This document shows, piece by piece, positions 7,384 to 17,037 of a stretch of DNA of 64,000 nt. Both the position numbers and the translations under genes were made by a program. This stretch comes from Clostridia bacterium (GTDB taxonomy: Bacteria > Bacillota > Clostridia > CAKSNL01 > HGM11501). Below the pieces are notes generated by a model. The model did no database searches. It had not been told where the DNA came from and worked only from the letters and a program-made list of their open reading frames with translations. The DNA is taken from assembly GCA_017411325.1 (NCBI GenBank), contig JAFQQJ010000039.1:62001-126000 (forward strand), in the 5' to 3' direction. Within the stretch, counting starts at the first letter, position 1. The number at the start of each line of letters is the position of its first letter.

Positions 7384-10308
7384 ATGAAGAAAATATTAGC
7401 TTGTTTACTTGCTATTACCCTTGCAACGGGAACATTTATGTCCCTTGCGGCAGATAATGAATACACCGATAAAGCTTCCTGGGAAGTTACCGGCGAATCC
7501 TATCAGAATTCTGTGAAAAATATAATAGACGGCGATATAAACACCTACTGGCACTCATACTATGAGGCTGAAAACGGCGTAATTACAGCACGCCACGAAG
7601 CTCCCTACAGAATTACCGTGAAATTCCCCGATGTGCGTGATATATCCGGCTTTTGCTACACACCCCGACAGGATATGCAGCTTGGAAGAATCCACGGCTA
7701 CACAATGTATCTTGCAGAAAATGAAACAGATACACCCGTTGCGGTGCACACGGGCTATATTGCAATAGGCTACAAGACAGAATATGTGGCAAACTTTGAG
7801 AAAACCTACAGGGCAAAGGTTGCAGTTCTTGAAATTTTTGCAAGCGAAGGAAAATACGGCACAGCGGCAGAGCTTGGATTCTTAAAAGGTAAAAACGGTG
7901 TTAAGCCTGATGGTGAGCCTATAAAGGAATTTACCGTTAACGGTGTGGATCTTAAGAAGAATTTTGACGGTGTTGATCTGGCAGGTGTTAAGGTTTCGGT
8001 TTCCAGCGTTGTTGTGGATAATTTCTACAAGGCTGAAAATACCATTGACGGTGATAAGAGCACTTACTGGCACAGCTATGTAAGAAAGGCCGGAGATACA
8101 ATAGGACTTCCGCCTTTCACAATGGAATACACCTTCCCGGCATCCACTGCAATATCGGGCGTTGTTTATGTACCCCGTCAGGATATGAATGTGGGACGTG
8201 CCACAAAGTATAATATCTATGCATCGAGCAGCGACTCATCCGACTATGTGCTTATTTATAAAGGTGCGGCAACAGACGATGCCTCAGATAAGGTGGCTGA
8301 ATTTTCAAAGAATATCGAAGTTAAAAGAGTTAAGTATGAAATTGTTGAAAGCTCGGCAAGCTACGGCACCTGCGCGGAAATGATATTTGTAAAGCCGAAG
8401 GACGGCGTTGATACAGTTTCTCCCGAAAACTATGCAGGCGCAGCTGATCTGGGTGAACCTGAAAAGGCAACAGACGAAGGTGCAAATAAGGCAAAGTGGG
8501 TAATTGCGGGAAGCGGAGCAGACGATTCTCTTAAAAAGCTTATTGACGGAGACAGAAATTCCTACTGGCATTCAGCTTATACTGCGGAAGGCAGCACCAT
8601 TGTAAGCCGTGATGAAGCACCTTTCAGACTTACCTTTACTTTCCCTGTGACAAGAGAAATTTCTGCCATCGTATACTCACCCCGTCAGGACCTTGCAACA
8701 GGAAGATGGGAAGAATATAACATCTATGCAGCAGAAAATGATGATAAAACTCCCGTTCTGATAAAAAGCGGAACTATAAATGCAGAGGATAAAAACGATG
8801 CTTTTATAGACCTTGGAAAAACTTTCCTTGCAAAGAAAATTGTAATTGAAATTACAGGTAGTAACGGTGGCTTTGCGACAGCGGGTGAAGTTGATTTCAG
8901 ACAAGGTCAGGACGGCGTTGTTCCGGAAGGCAGCGCTATGGCATCTCTTAGTGCAGGCAGTGAAAATACCTACTTCGGAAATGTTAAGGTAGTTCCTCAG
9001 AAAAACTGGACAGCGGTTGCCTCCAATGCAAAGGAAGGGCAGCAGCTTGACAGAGCCTTAGACGGAAACAAGAAAAGCTACTGGCATTCTGATTACACAA
9101 ACGAAGGCTCCACAATAACAAGCAAGGTAGAGCCTCCCCACGATATGCTCTTTACGGCGAAAGAAGCCGTAGCACTTTCCGGCTTCGTTATGACTCCCCG
9201 TCAGGATTCTGTCGGAGGAAGACCGACTTTATATGATGTTTATGTATCCGGCGATGATACAGGAGAATTTTATCACATCGGCGAATACACAGGTGATAAA
9301 ACCGAAAGAGATATGTATGTAGCATTCCATGCAAATGTTATCACCAAGCGTTTGAAGGTTGTGATAAAGGAAACTCCTGCAGGCTATGGAATGATGGCGG
9401 AAGTGAATTTCTTCGCGGCCGACGAAAACCTTAAAACCGTGGAAGCTTCCGCATACGAAGGTATAAGAATACACGAAATTGAAAATGCAGTTATTGAAGA
9501 TGCTGCGGGCGAGCAGATAAAGAAGCTTAATGACGGAATTTATACAACAAACTGGACAGGCAAGAAGGGCGACACCATAAAAATCACACTTCCCACAGAA
9601 ACAGAAATTGCGGCTATTTCCGTATTCCCCTTAAGACACTACGCATTCAGCGGTCTGTGGGAGGACTTTGACATAGCGGTAAGCACTGACGGTGAAAACT
9701 ATGACCTTGCCTTAAGCGGAGGAAAGATGGAAAAGGCTCTTCGTGAGCAGATTATATATCTTCCTGCTCCCGCAAAGGCAAAGTATGTTGAAATTACTGT
9801 TTACACAGGAATAGGCGACGGTATATCAGCATCCGAAATTTCCGTTTACAGAAGCAAGGAAGGACAGGAAAGCTTTATAAAGTCAGAAAGTGAAAAGTAT
9901 GTTCTTACCATCGGTAAAAATGAAATTTTAGCCGAAAAGGCAGGAGAAGCTTACACAGTAACAAGCGATGTTGCGCCCTTTATAAAGAGCGATATCACAT
10001 TTATTCCTCTTCGTGTTCTTCTTGAACAAATGGGAGCAACTATTACCTGGGACGGCGAAAAGCAGGAGATAGGCATAACCAAAGAAGACGGAAAAGGTAA
10101 AATTACCATAACAATGAGAATATGGGATGATCGTGTGTATGTATCCGACGGTGATCCTGCAAAGTACGATAAGGTGAGATATACCTTGATTGCACCTCCC
10201 AGAATTTACGACGGAAGAACCTTTATCCCCTTAAGATTCGTATCAGAAAACCTTGGCTATAAGGTGGAATGGAACGGCGAAACAAGGGAAATTACAATAA
10301 CAAAGTAA
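7384..10308 (+). CDS. Secreted multi-discoidin (F5/8 type C-like) protein with stalk domain
   Basis: 974 residues with signal peptide 1-22. Five consecutive discoidin-like modules: four close repeats at about 30-170, 200-345, 365-510 and 535-690, each with (I/L)DGD..(S/T)YWHS, a YTPRQD-like strand and a late CAEM/AAEL strand, and a fifth divergent one about 695-835. The last 130 residues are a paired copper-amine-oxidase-like stalk domain with TFIPLRVLLEQMG and TFIPLRFVSENLGY. No catalytic domain, so the role is probably multivalent glycan binding, working with the hydrolase encoded just upstream. Ribosome site aaaggagggg before ATG 7384. Paralogous to 13265-15643, with an almost identical last 30 residues. 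Confidence 0.75.
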   Translation: MKKILACLLAITLATGTFMSLAADNEYTDKASWEVTGESYQNSVKNIIDGDINTYWHSYYEAENGVITARHEAPYRITVKFPDVRDISGFCYTPRQDMQLGRIHGYTMYLAENETDTPVAVHTGYIAIGYKTEYVANFEKTYRAKVAVLEIFASEGKYGTAAELGFLKGKNGVKPDGEPIKEFTVNGVDLKKNFDGVDLAGVKVSVSSVVVDNFYKAENTIDGDKSTYWHSYVRKAGDTIGLPPFTMEYTFPASTAISGVVYVPRQDMNVGRATKYNIYASSSDSSDYVLIYKGAATDDASDKVAEFSKNIEVKRVKYEIVESSASYGTCAEMIFVKPKDGVDTVSPENYAGAADLGEPEKATDEGANKAKWVIAGSGADDSLKKLIDGDRNSYWHSAYTAEGSTIVSRDEAPFRLTFTFPVTREISAIVYSPRQDLATGRWEEYNIYAAENDDKTPVLIKSGTINAEDKNDAFIDLGKTFLAKKIVIEITGSNGGFATAGEVDFRQGQDGVVPEGSAMASLSAGSENTYFGNVKVVPQKNWTAVASNAKEGQQLDRALDGNKKSYWHSDYTNEGSTITSKVEPPHDMLFTAKEAVALSGFVMTPRQDSVGGRPTLYDVYVSGDDTGEFYHIGEYTGDKTERDMYVAFHANVITKRLKVVIKETPAGYGMMAEVNFFAADENLKTVEASAYEGIRIHEIENAVIEDAAGEQIKKLNDGIYTTNWTGKKGDTIKITLPTETEIAAISVFPLRHYAFSGLWEDFDIAVSTDGENYDLALSGGKMEKALREQIIYLPAPAKAKYVEITVYTGIGDGISASEISVYRSKEGQESFIKSESEKYVLTIGKNEILAEKAGEAYTVTSDVAPFIKSDITFIPLRVLLEQMGATITWDGEKQEIGITKEDGKGKITITMRIWDDRVYVSDGDPAKYDKVRYTLIAPPRIYDGRTFIPLRFVSENLGYKVEWNGETREITITK

Positions 10309-10311
10309 TAA

Positions 10312-10348
10312 AGAGGCTTGTCGGTGGTTTCATCGACAAGCCTCTTTT
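10312..10348 (+). terminator. Rho-independent terminator
   Basis: 12-bp stem agaggcttgtcg / cgacaagcctct with a short T run, directly after the stop codon at 10308. It separates the two copies of the duplicated module into two transcripts. Confidence 0.85.
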
Positions 10349-10433
10349 GTTATTCTTAAGGCTTAGTTTGTGCAAGAATTGCCGTTTTACTTATTTTGAA
10401 ATTTATTAAATTGTGTCATAATTTAAATAGATA

Positions 10434-10462
10434 TTGACTTTTTTTTTTCGTGATAGTATAAT
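10434..10462 (+). promoter_or_regulatory. Strong sigma-A promoter of the second module
   Basis: TTGACT (10434-10439), 17-base spacer with a T9 run, and consensus TATAAT (10457-10462), 72 bases before the ATG at 10534. Confidence 0.8.
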
Positions 10463-10483
10463 GAAAAAAACATAATATTACAA

Positions 10484-10498
10484 CGTGATAATATCACG
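10484..10498. promoter_or_regulatory. Palindromic operator candidate
   Basis: cgtgat-aat-atcacg is a perfect 15-bp inverted repeat about 15 bases downstream of the expected transcription start; cgtgata also occurs in the promoter spacer (10449) and tgtgata follows at 10501. Position suits a repressor acting as a roadblock. The cognate regulator is unknown. Confidence 0.5.
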
Positions 10499-10533
10499 GA
10501 TGTGATAAAACAGCTATGAGGGAAGGATGTTTT

Positions 10534-13251
10534 ATGGCGATGAAAAAAATACTTGCATTACTCACAATTCTTTGTCTTACAGCATCGCTTTTTGCATTTA
10601 ATATAAATGCAGAAGGACTTACCAAAAATGTAACGGATGCAGAAGACAGGGGAACAGCGCGCTTTAATCAGGACGGCTATGCCATAATTGAAGATAAGGC
10701 ATATTTAGGCTTTAAGAGCATTGATATGACCGGGATAAAATCTGTTACAATTGAAGCGTCCTGCTTGTTGCCTTATGGTTCCAACGGCGATGCCGTAAAG
10801 GTTAAGGCGGATGATCCCGAAGGAGAAATTTTAGGATATGTTTTGGTTAACCACGCCGAAAAAAGTAAGTTTACAGCCAACATTAAGGAAATATCAGGTG
10901 TACACGATATTTATTTAACCTCAACCTATGCTCACGATAATTATGTTAAAATAAAGAGCATTACCTTCAATAAGGAAAGCTATACTCCTGAAATTCTGCC
11001 TGTGCCTGATGAAAATATTATAGATAACTATTCAGATACCTGGGAGGCAACCGACGACCTTGGACGAAAAGTTGCTTCCTTTGAAGAAGCAGGTCCCGTA
11101 AAAGAGGGTGAACACGTTGCGGGTATAATGTACTGGAACTGGTTTGAGCGCAGTGATGTAAATCCCCATATTCCTGCTGAAATAATAAAGAAATATCCCG
11201 ATTCAAAGGACGATTATGAGCATGAAGCCTGGGACAAAAATGGCGTATATTACTGGGCAGAGCCTCTTCTTGGCTATTACTCCTCCTATGAATACTGGGT
11301 ATATCGCCGTCACGCCCAGTGGCTTGCCAATGCAGGAATAGATGCAATTTTTCTTGATTACACCAATAATGATATGACTTTTGTCGGTCCTCAGAATGTT
11401 CTTCTTTCGGCATTTCACGATGCAAGAGAGGACGGGATTGATGCTCCGAAGGTTTCCTGCTACATATTCAATGCGAGGTATGCCTTTGATTCTCTTTCGG
11501 CATTTTACTTTAATGTAATTAAAAATGAATCCTATTCCGATCTTGTGTTTATGTGGGAGGGAAAACCGCTTGTGTGCTCTCCCGGAAGAGACGCGGTTAT
11601 GCATGAGGCTAAAAAGGAGAAGGATCCCGAGCTTATAGCCTTGCTTACGGAAATATTTGATAATGTAAACATACGAACAAACGGAAGCCGTGAATTTGGC
11701 ATCAGCAATGAAGTGCCGGACCCACAGTGGCAATGGCTTGAAAACTATCCTCTCCACCATTGGGGAAGAACCGACAGAGCTGATGGAAGAGTTGAGTCTA
11801 TGACACTCGGTACGGCAATCAACCACTCCTATATCTACGGATATAACGAGGTCGGAATAATGTCGAATTTTGATACCAAAGGAAGGGGATATTCTGAAGC
11901 CTTCGGCGAAGATTACAGCCCCAATAGTGCAAGAAGCGCTATTTTTATGCGTGAGCAGGCTGCACAGATTTTAGATATAGATCCTGCCTTCTGTTATATC
12001 GACGGATGGAATGAATGGACAGCAATCCGTAACAAGATTTACGGAAACTATGAAAATGCTTTCGTTGACACCTTCGATGATGAAAACAGCCGTGATATGG
12101 AACCAACAAACGGTGCGCTTAAGGATGACTATTACAACCTCCTTGTTGACTTTGTAAGAAAATATAAAGGTGTGCGCCCGGTGCCTGTGGCAGGAAGCGA
12201 AAAGACAATTGATATAACAGGTGACGTATCTGCATGGGACAGTGTTACTCCTGAATTTATAAACGATAAGGCGCAAAGCGCACGTAACGGAATACTTGTG
12301 GGCGGAAAAGAAATTACAACAACTCTTAACAATGCGATAAGCCGTGCAAAGGTATCTCGTGACAGCGAAAATCTCTACTTCTATGTAAAGACAGAGGAAG
12401 CTATAAAGACGGGTACAAATGAATTTATTCACCTTTACATAAATACAGACCGTAACAGAGCGACAGGCTGGGAAGGCTATGATTTCGCTTTTAACCGAGC
12501 AGATAAAAAACTTGAAAAGTGGGAAAACGGCACATGGGCTGCTGTTTCTGACATCAGCTACACCGTAAAGGGAAATGTACTTCAGGCGGCAATCCCGAGA
12601 AGCCTCCTTGGACTTACAGACAAAATTAATATGGAATTTAAGTGGGTTGACGGCGCAGGAGAAATCGCAAGCGGAAACATACTTGACGTATACAGAGACG
12701 GAAGCAGCGCTCCTATGGGAAGATTTAATTATGTATATACAGAAATTCCCGAAACAACTCTTTCGGCGGAAGAAAGAAAGGCGCTTTCGGATACCGTAAT
12801 TTTAGCTCCGGGAAAAACTAAAATGATTGTTGACGGAGCAAAGGTGTTTGTCTACGAGCCTGACATAAGAATTGCACCCATTGAGCGAAACGGAACACTT
12901 TATGTTCCTATGGACACCATTGCCGAGATGATGTACGGCGAATCAAAGCTTGAGTATGATTCATACAGAAATCTTTTGTATGTGAAGGCGTTCAGACTTG
13001 TTGACCGTGAAATCACCGATTACAGATGGACATATACTGCTCTTGGAAGCAATGAAGTAAGAATAAACGGAGTAGAGGGAACTCTCACAGCACCTGCGAT
13101 TGCAGAGGGCGGAATGGTTTATGTTCCCGTTACATATCTTTCCGATTGCTTTGACTGGACTATTACGGTTGATAGCGGATTATACCTTCTCGGAAGAGGA
13201 AAAACAGCAGATGTTGCTACGGCAAAGAGCGTAGCATATCATTTAGGATAA
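10534..13251 (+). CDS. Secreted GH99/GH71-like protein, paralog of 4684-7368
   Basis: 905 residues from ATG 10534; an earlier in-frame ATG at 10516 would place ggaagg (10521-10526) inside the coding region, so the later start is preferred. Same architecture as the first copy: signal peptide (KKILALLTILCLTASLFA), CBM6-like domain (ISGVHDIYLTSTYA), TIM barrel with YWAEPLLGYYSSYEYWVYRR, GIDAIFLDYTN and CYIDGWNEWTAI, CBM9-like domain (LYINTDRNRATGWEGYDFA) and a stalk region. Note AEP where the other copy has DEP, at a position that may bear on catalysis. Divergence from the first copy is large enough that the two probably differ in specificity. Own promoter; overlaps no neighbour. Confidence 0.7.
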   Translation: MAMKKILALLTILCLTASLFAFNINAEGLTKNVTDAEDRGTARFNQDGYAIIEDKAYLGFKSIDMTGIKSVTIEASCLLPYGSNGDAVKVKADDPEGEILGYVLVNHAEKSKFTANIKEISGVHDIYLTSTYAHDNYVKIKSITFNKESYTPEILPVPDENIIDNYSDTWEATDDLGRKVASFEEAGPVKEGEHVAGIMYWNWFERSDVNPHIPAEIIKKYPDSKDDYEHEAWDKNGVYYWAEPLLGYYSSYEYWVYRRHAQWLANAGIDAIFLDYTNNDMTFVGPQNVLLSAFHDAREDGIDAPKVSCYIFNARYAFDSLSAFYFNVIKNESYSDLVFMWEGKPLVCSPGRDAVMHEAKKEKDPELIALLTEIFDNVNIRTNGSREFGISNEVPDPQWQWLENYPLHHWGRTDRADGRVESMTLGTAINHSYIYGYNEVGIMSNFDTKGRGYSEAFGEDYSPNSARSAIFMREQAAQILDIDPAFCYIDGWNEWTAIRNKIYGNYENAFVDTFDDENSRDMEPTNGALKDDYYNLLVDFVRKYKGVRPVPVAGSEKTIDITGDVSAWDSVTPEFINDKAQSARNGILVGGKEITTTLNNAISRAKVSRDSENLYFYVKTEEAIKTGTNEFIHLYINTDRNRATGWEGYDFAFNRADKKLEKWENGTWAAVSDISYTVKGNVLQAAIPRSLLGLTDKINMEFKWVDGAGEIASGNILDVYRDGSSAPMGRFNYVYTEIPETTLSAEERKALSDTVILAPGKTKMIVDGAKVFVYEPDIRIAPIERNGTLYVPMDTIAEMMYGESKLEYDSYRNLLYVKAFRLVDREITDYRWTYTALGSNEVRINGVEGTLTAPAIAEGGMVYVPVTYLSDCFDWTITVDSGLYLLGRGKTADVATAKSVAYHLG

Positions 13252-13264
13252 GGAGGGCGACAAA

Positions 13265-15643
13265 ATGAAAAAGTTTATAACAGCATTTTTAATTATATTT
13301 ACTTTGCTTGCAGTGCCCTCTTTTGCATCCGAGGTTTACGACAGTAAAAATTTTACTGTTAAGGCATCAAGCGAAAAAAGTAACATGACTATAAAGAATG
13401 CCTTTGACGGAGAAGCAAACTACCTCTGGCATTCTGACTATACTGATAAAGACGGGGAAATTACCGGTCAGGATAAGGCACCTTTCTATGTGGATATAGT
13501 ATTCCCCGAAGCAATTGAGGTAGGCGGAATCCGCTATACACCAAGACAGTTAAATCAGGGTAATTCCGGGGCAGGAATATGGCAAAAGGGTAAGGTTGAA
13601 GGCAGTACCAACGGCATTGATTTCTTTGAAATAGGAAGCTTTGCGATGCCCAATGATATAATTACAACAAGAAAAATCACAGATATCCCTGTGAAAAACG
13701 GAACATACAAGGCAATAAAAATAATTATAACACAGTCCGAAAGCGACTTTTGTACGGCGGCAGAAATCGAGGTACTTAAAAGCACGGAAGGCGTGACATC
13801 GGATATTGGTGAAATATACGATTCCAAAGGCTGGGTTGTAACTGCAAGCTCTACCTTAAGTGAAAAGGACAGTATATATAACGCCTTTAATGACGATATG
13901 AAGTGGCTGTGGCATTCTGCCTATACTGTGGAAAATGGTGAAATAACAGGTCAGGACAAGCCTCCTTTTACAATCGATATTGTGTTCCCTGAACCCTTAA
14001 ATGTTGGCGGAGTAAGGTACGTACCGCGTCAGCTTACGATTGATAATTCCGGCGCAGGAATATGGAAAAGGGCAGAATTTTACGGAAGCGTTGACGGCGT
14101 AAACTACAAGAAAATAGGAGAAAAGGCATATCCTAATAACCTTACTGTAACAAGGGAGACTGTGGACGCATATCTCGAAGAAGGAACATATAAGGCGCTG
14201 AGAATAGTAATAACAGAATCCGCAGACGACTTTTGCACAGCAGCAGAAATCGATGTTTTTGCACCGGGAAGCAAAAATGCGGTTACCGAAGAGAAAAAGC
14301 CTGTATTAAAGGATAAAAACAACTGGACAATAAAATCAAATTCATCATCTGTGGGACCGGAGCAGGCTATAGATAATAATAAAGATACCTTCTGGCATTC
14401 TAAGTTTACCGCAAATGATGCTATTGTTGTATGGATGGAAGAACCTCCTTACACTCTTGATATAACCTTCCCGGAGGATGTGGTGATTTCGGGATTGTCA
14501 TATCTGCCTCGTCAGGACAGCCCATCGGGAAGATTTACGGAAGCAGAACTTTGGGTATCTGATACAGCGGATGGCGAGCTTAAAAAAATAAGAGACCTGG
14601 AGTTTTCGGGAAGTGAAAGCAGGGCTGATATTAAGTTTTACGGCAATATAAAGGTCAGAAAGGTAAGAATGAATATTACATCCTCCAGGGGTGGAGTTGC
14701 AACTGTTGCAGAGCTTGATTTTATGGAGGAAGATAAAAATCTCGATATGATAAGTTATGATGAGTTTATCAATCTGGAAGAGAAAAATAAGCTCTATCTG
14801 GTTGATAAAACGAGATTTTCTGCTGAAACTGATTTTGATACCTGGGGTGGCAAAGCTGTAGCGGCACTGGATAAATCAAATGAAACCTTTTGGCAGACAG
14901 AAACCGGTGTGGAAGCTCCCTGGACATATACAGTTGATATGAATGATACCTACACACTTGTGGGATTTTCCTATACACCGCGTCAGACCGATGATTTTCA
15001 CGGAGTATGGCACGACTTCGAAGTGGAAGCATCTCTTGACGGTAAGAACTGGGATTTTGTATTTTCCGATTACACCAATGAAAACAGTCTTGAAACAAGA
15101 ATGTACAGGTTTACCGACAAGGTAACTGCAAGATATATAAGATTCTACATATTATCGGGCTATTCGGGAAGAGCTGCTTGTTCTGATATCAACTTTTTCC
15201 AGGCGAAGGACGATTATGAAGATGAACTGATTGCAAAAAAGGAAAGCTACAAACTTAAAATAGATTCTAACGAAATTGTAGTGGAAAAAAATGGGGAAAC
15301 CACGACAAAGGTAATGGATGTAGCTCCTTTCATAGATCCGGCATCAAGCTCCACGCTTATTCCGTTAAGAGGACTCCTTGAGGAAATGGGTGCGGAAATT
15401 TCGTGGGAAGGTTACAATCAGACCGTAACGATAAAAACTGCAACAGGGAATATAACCATGCAGATCAGAAACAATCTTGTGTATGTGGATGATCCTACTT
15501 ACGGACCTGTCCGTTATACACTTCGGGTTGCTCCTGAAATCAAGGATTCGAGAACCTTTATTCCGCTTCGCTTCGTATCTGAACAGCTCGGCTACAATGT
15601 AGAGTGGAACGGCGAAACGAGAGAAATTACGATAACGAAATAA
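13265..15643 (+). CDS. Secreted multi-discoidin protein with stalk domain, paralog of 7384-10308
   Basis: 792 residues. Signal peptide about 1-21 (ending PSFASE), four discoidin-like modules (about 25-175, 185-340, 355-505, 515-660) with WHSDYT/WHSAYT/WHSKFT signatures and YTPRQ/YVPRQ/YLPRQ strands, then the paired stalk domain (STLIPLRGLLEEMG, TFIPLRFVSEQLGY). Modules 1 and 2 are especially alike (GIRYTPRQLNQGNSGAGIW against GVRYVPRQLTIDNSGAGIW), indicating a recent internal duplication. One module fewer than the first copy. Starts 14 bases after the hydrolase gene behind aaggagg, so the pair is co-transcribed. Probable role: surface or secreted glycan binding. Confidence 0.75.
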   Translation: MKKFITAFLIIFTLLAVPSFASEVYDSKNFTVKASSEKSNMTIKNAFDGEANYLWHSDYTDKDGEITGQDKAPFYVDIVFPEAIEVGGIRYTPRQLNQGNSGAGIWQKGKVEGSTNGIDFFEIGSFAMPNDIITTRKITDIPVKNGTYKAIKIIITQSESDFCTAAEIEVLKSTEGVTSDIGEIYDSKGWVVTASSTLSEKDSIYNAFNDDMKWLWHSAYTVENGEITGQDKPPFTIDIVFPEPLNVGGVRYVPRQLTIDNSGAGIWKRAEFYGSVDGVNYKKIGEKAYPNNLTVTRETVDAYLEEGTYKALRIVITESADDFCTAAEIDVFAPGSKNAVTEEKKPVLKDKNNWTIKSNSSSVGPEQAIDNNKDTFWHSKFTANDAIVVWMEEPPYTLDITFPEDVVISGLSYLPRQDSPSGRFTEAELWVSDTADGELKKIRDLEFSGSESRADIKFYGNIKVRKVRMNITSSRGGVATVAELDFMEEDKNLDMISYDEFINLEEKNKLYLVDKTRFSAETDFDTWGGKAVAALDKSNETFWQTETGVEAPWTYTVDMNDTYTLVGFSYTPRQTDDFHGVWHDFEVEASLDGKNWDFVFSDYTNENSLETRMYRFTDKVTARYIRFYILSGYSGRAACSDINFFQAKDDYEDELIAKKESYKLKIDSNEIVVEKNGETTTKVMDVAPFIDPASSSTLIPLRGLLEEMGAEISWEGYNQTVTIKTATGNITMQIRNNLVYVDDPTYGPVRYTLRVAPEIKDSRTFIPLRFVSEQLGYNVEWNGETREITITK

Positions 15644-15680
15644 AAAATAACGGGACGAATTTTCGTCCCGTTATTTTTTA
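15644..15680 (+). terminator. Rho-independent terminator
   Basis: aataacgggacga / tcgtcccgttatt stem with a long T-tract immediately after the stop of the discoidin gene. Confidence 0.9.
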
Positions 15681-15711
15681 TGAGTAGATTACTGAAAACC
15701 TTCGGTTTTTG

Positions 15712-15740
15712 TTGACAAGAAAACGAAATGATGGTATGAT
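15712..15740 (+). promoter_or_regulatory. Sigma-A promoter of the GH28-like gene
   Basis: Consensus TTGACA (15712-15717), 17-base spacer, TATGAT (15735-15740), 24 bases before the start codon, giving a short leader. Confidence 0.8.
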
Positions 15741-15763
15741 GCTTTTGAAAGGATGTGGCTTTT

Positions 15764-16996
15764 ATGTATATTACACCTAATGAAACCATTGGTAAAAGCG
15801 ATTCCGAAAGTATAATGCTTGCTGTTAAAAAGGCAAAGGAAGAAGGGGTTAACTCCGTATTAATTCCAAAGCTTAACGAAAGAACAGGGGAAAATAAATG
15901 GGTGATAGAAGAAACCATCTATCTTCCTTCGGATATAGAAATCATAATTGATAATGCCTTTTTGGTTTTGGCTGACGGGGTATATGCCAATATGTTTGCA
16001 AACGAGGCTTTACTGAAAGAAGGGGAAAGAACCCTTGCCGATGAACAGAAAAACATAACAATAAGAGGCATTGGAGGAGCTTGTTTATCCGGAGGCAACT
16101 ATAACGGACTTTCCGAATCCACAAGCCTTAAAAACGGCCTTCCGCACATATCGAAAAACACCATGATTTTAATGGTTAACGTCAGAAACCTTACTGTAGA
16201 AAACATCCGCATCGAAAAACAGCGCTGGTGGGCAATAACAAACATCTGTGTAAGAGATTCTGTTTTCAGAAATATAAATTTTTGCGCTGACCTTTCGAGA
16301 ATTGACGAAAACGGCGTGCATTATGAAAACGAGCTTCCGGGAAATTACGGGGAAACTTACATAAAAAATGCGGACGGACTTGACCTTCGTGTGGGTTGCA
16401 ATAATATACTGATTGAAAATATCACGGGTTTTACTGAGGATGATTCTGTTGCATTAACGGCACTTGGAGGCTTTGAAACAAAGCTCGGATATCTTGTATC
16501 GGGAAAAGATACGGACATTCACGATGTTAAAATTAAAAATGTGGCAACGGATTGCTATATCTGTTCAAATGTAAGACTTTTAAACGAAAACGGCAATAAG
16601 ATTTATAATATTGATATCGACGGTGTTACGGATATGCGCAGGCGGAAAGAGTATAAGAGTCAGTACAATGTGAGAATAGGAGACTCGGCGGATGCTTATG
16701 TAAGTACACGCCACTCCGTGATGGGCGAAATTTACAACATCAGTATTAAAAATGTGTACGGAAACGGAACCTATGCGGTTTCAATGTGCAAGACCTTAAA
16801 GGATTCATTTATCGACAATATCATATGCGGAGAGGACTGCCGTGTGGGCTTCGGCTTTTGTCACACACACCTTAAAAAGAGCGAAATTGAAAATGTTACA
16901 TTCGGAAATATACTTTGCACAAATAAAAAAGCTACAGCACTTTTCCTTGAAAACGACAGGGAAAAGGAACTGAAATTTGAAACCAAAGAGGTATAA
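15764..16996 (+). CDS. GH28-like right-handed beta-helix protein (polygalacturonase-like)
   Basis: 410 residues from ATG 15764; a GTG at 15755 is in frame, but gaaaggatg (15747-15755) fits the ATG better. No signal peptide, so probably cytoplasmic. The chain is a run of short beta-helix coils (NITIRGIGG, NLTVENIRIE, NILIENITGF, NISIKNVYG, DIHDVKIKNV). The coil with NADGLDLR and, about 25 residues later, TEDDSVAL corresponds to the catalytic Asp region of GH28 polygalacturonases (consensus NTDGIDI and DDCIAI), but the Gly-His-Gly motif is not evident (FGFCHTH stands near there). Activity on unsaturated or saturated oligogalacturonides is plausible, not proven. Monocistronic between its own promoter and a terminator. 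Confidence 0.65.
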   Translation: MYITPNETIGKSDSESIMLAVKKAKEEGVNSVLIPKLNERTGENKWVIEETIYLPSDIEIIIDNAFLVLADGVYANMFANEALLKEGERTLADEQKNITIRGIGGACLSGGNYNGLSESTSLKNGLPHISKNTMILMVNVRNLTVENIRIEKQRWWAITNICVRDSVFRNINFCADLSRIDENGVHYENELPGNYGETYIKNADGLDLRVGCNNILIENITGFTEDDSVALTALGGFETKLGYLVSGKDTDIHDVKIKNVATDCYICSNVRLLNENGNKIYNIDIDGVTDMRRRKEYKSQYNVRIGDSADAYVSTRHSVMGEIYNISIKNVYGNGTYAVSMCKTLKDSFIDNIICGEDCRVGFGFCHTHLKKSEIENVTFGNILCTNKKATALFLENDREKELKFETKEV

Positions 16997-17031
16997 AAAA
17001 ACGCCTTGAGCCAATGGCTCAAGGCGTTTTT
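16995..17031. terminator. Bidirectional terminator between convergent genes
   Basis: acgccttgagcc / ggctcaaggcgt stem (17001-17027) with A-run on the left and T-run on the right, serving the GH28-like gene (+) and thrS (-). Confidence 0.9.
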
Positions 17032-17037
17032 GATTTT

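Noticed and set aside
11018..12432. Several minus-strand open frames of 130-207 codons inside the second GH99-like gene
   Set aside because: No ribosome sites or recognisable domains; they mirror the codon pattern of the plus-strand gene, which has signal peptide and domain support.
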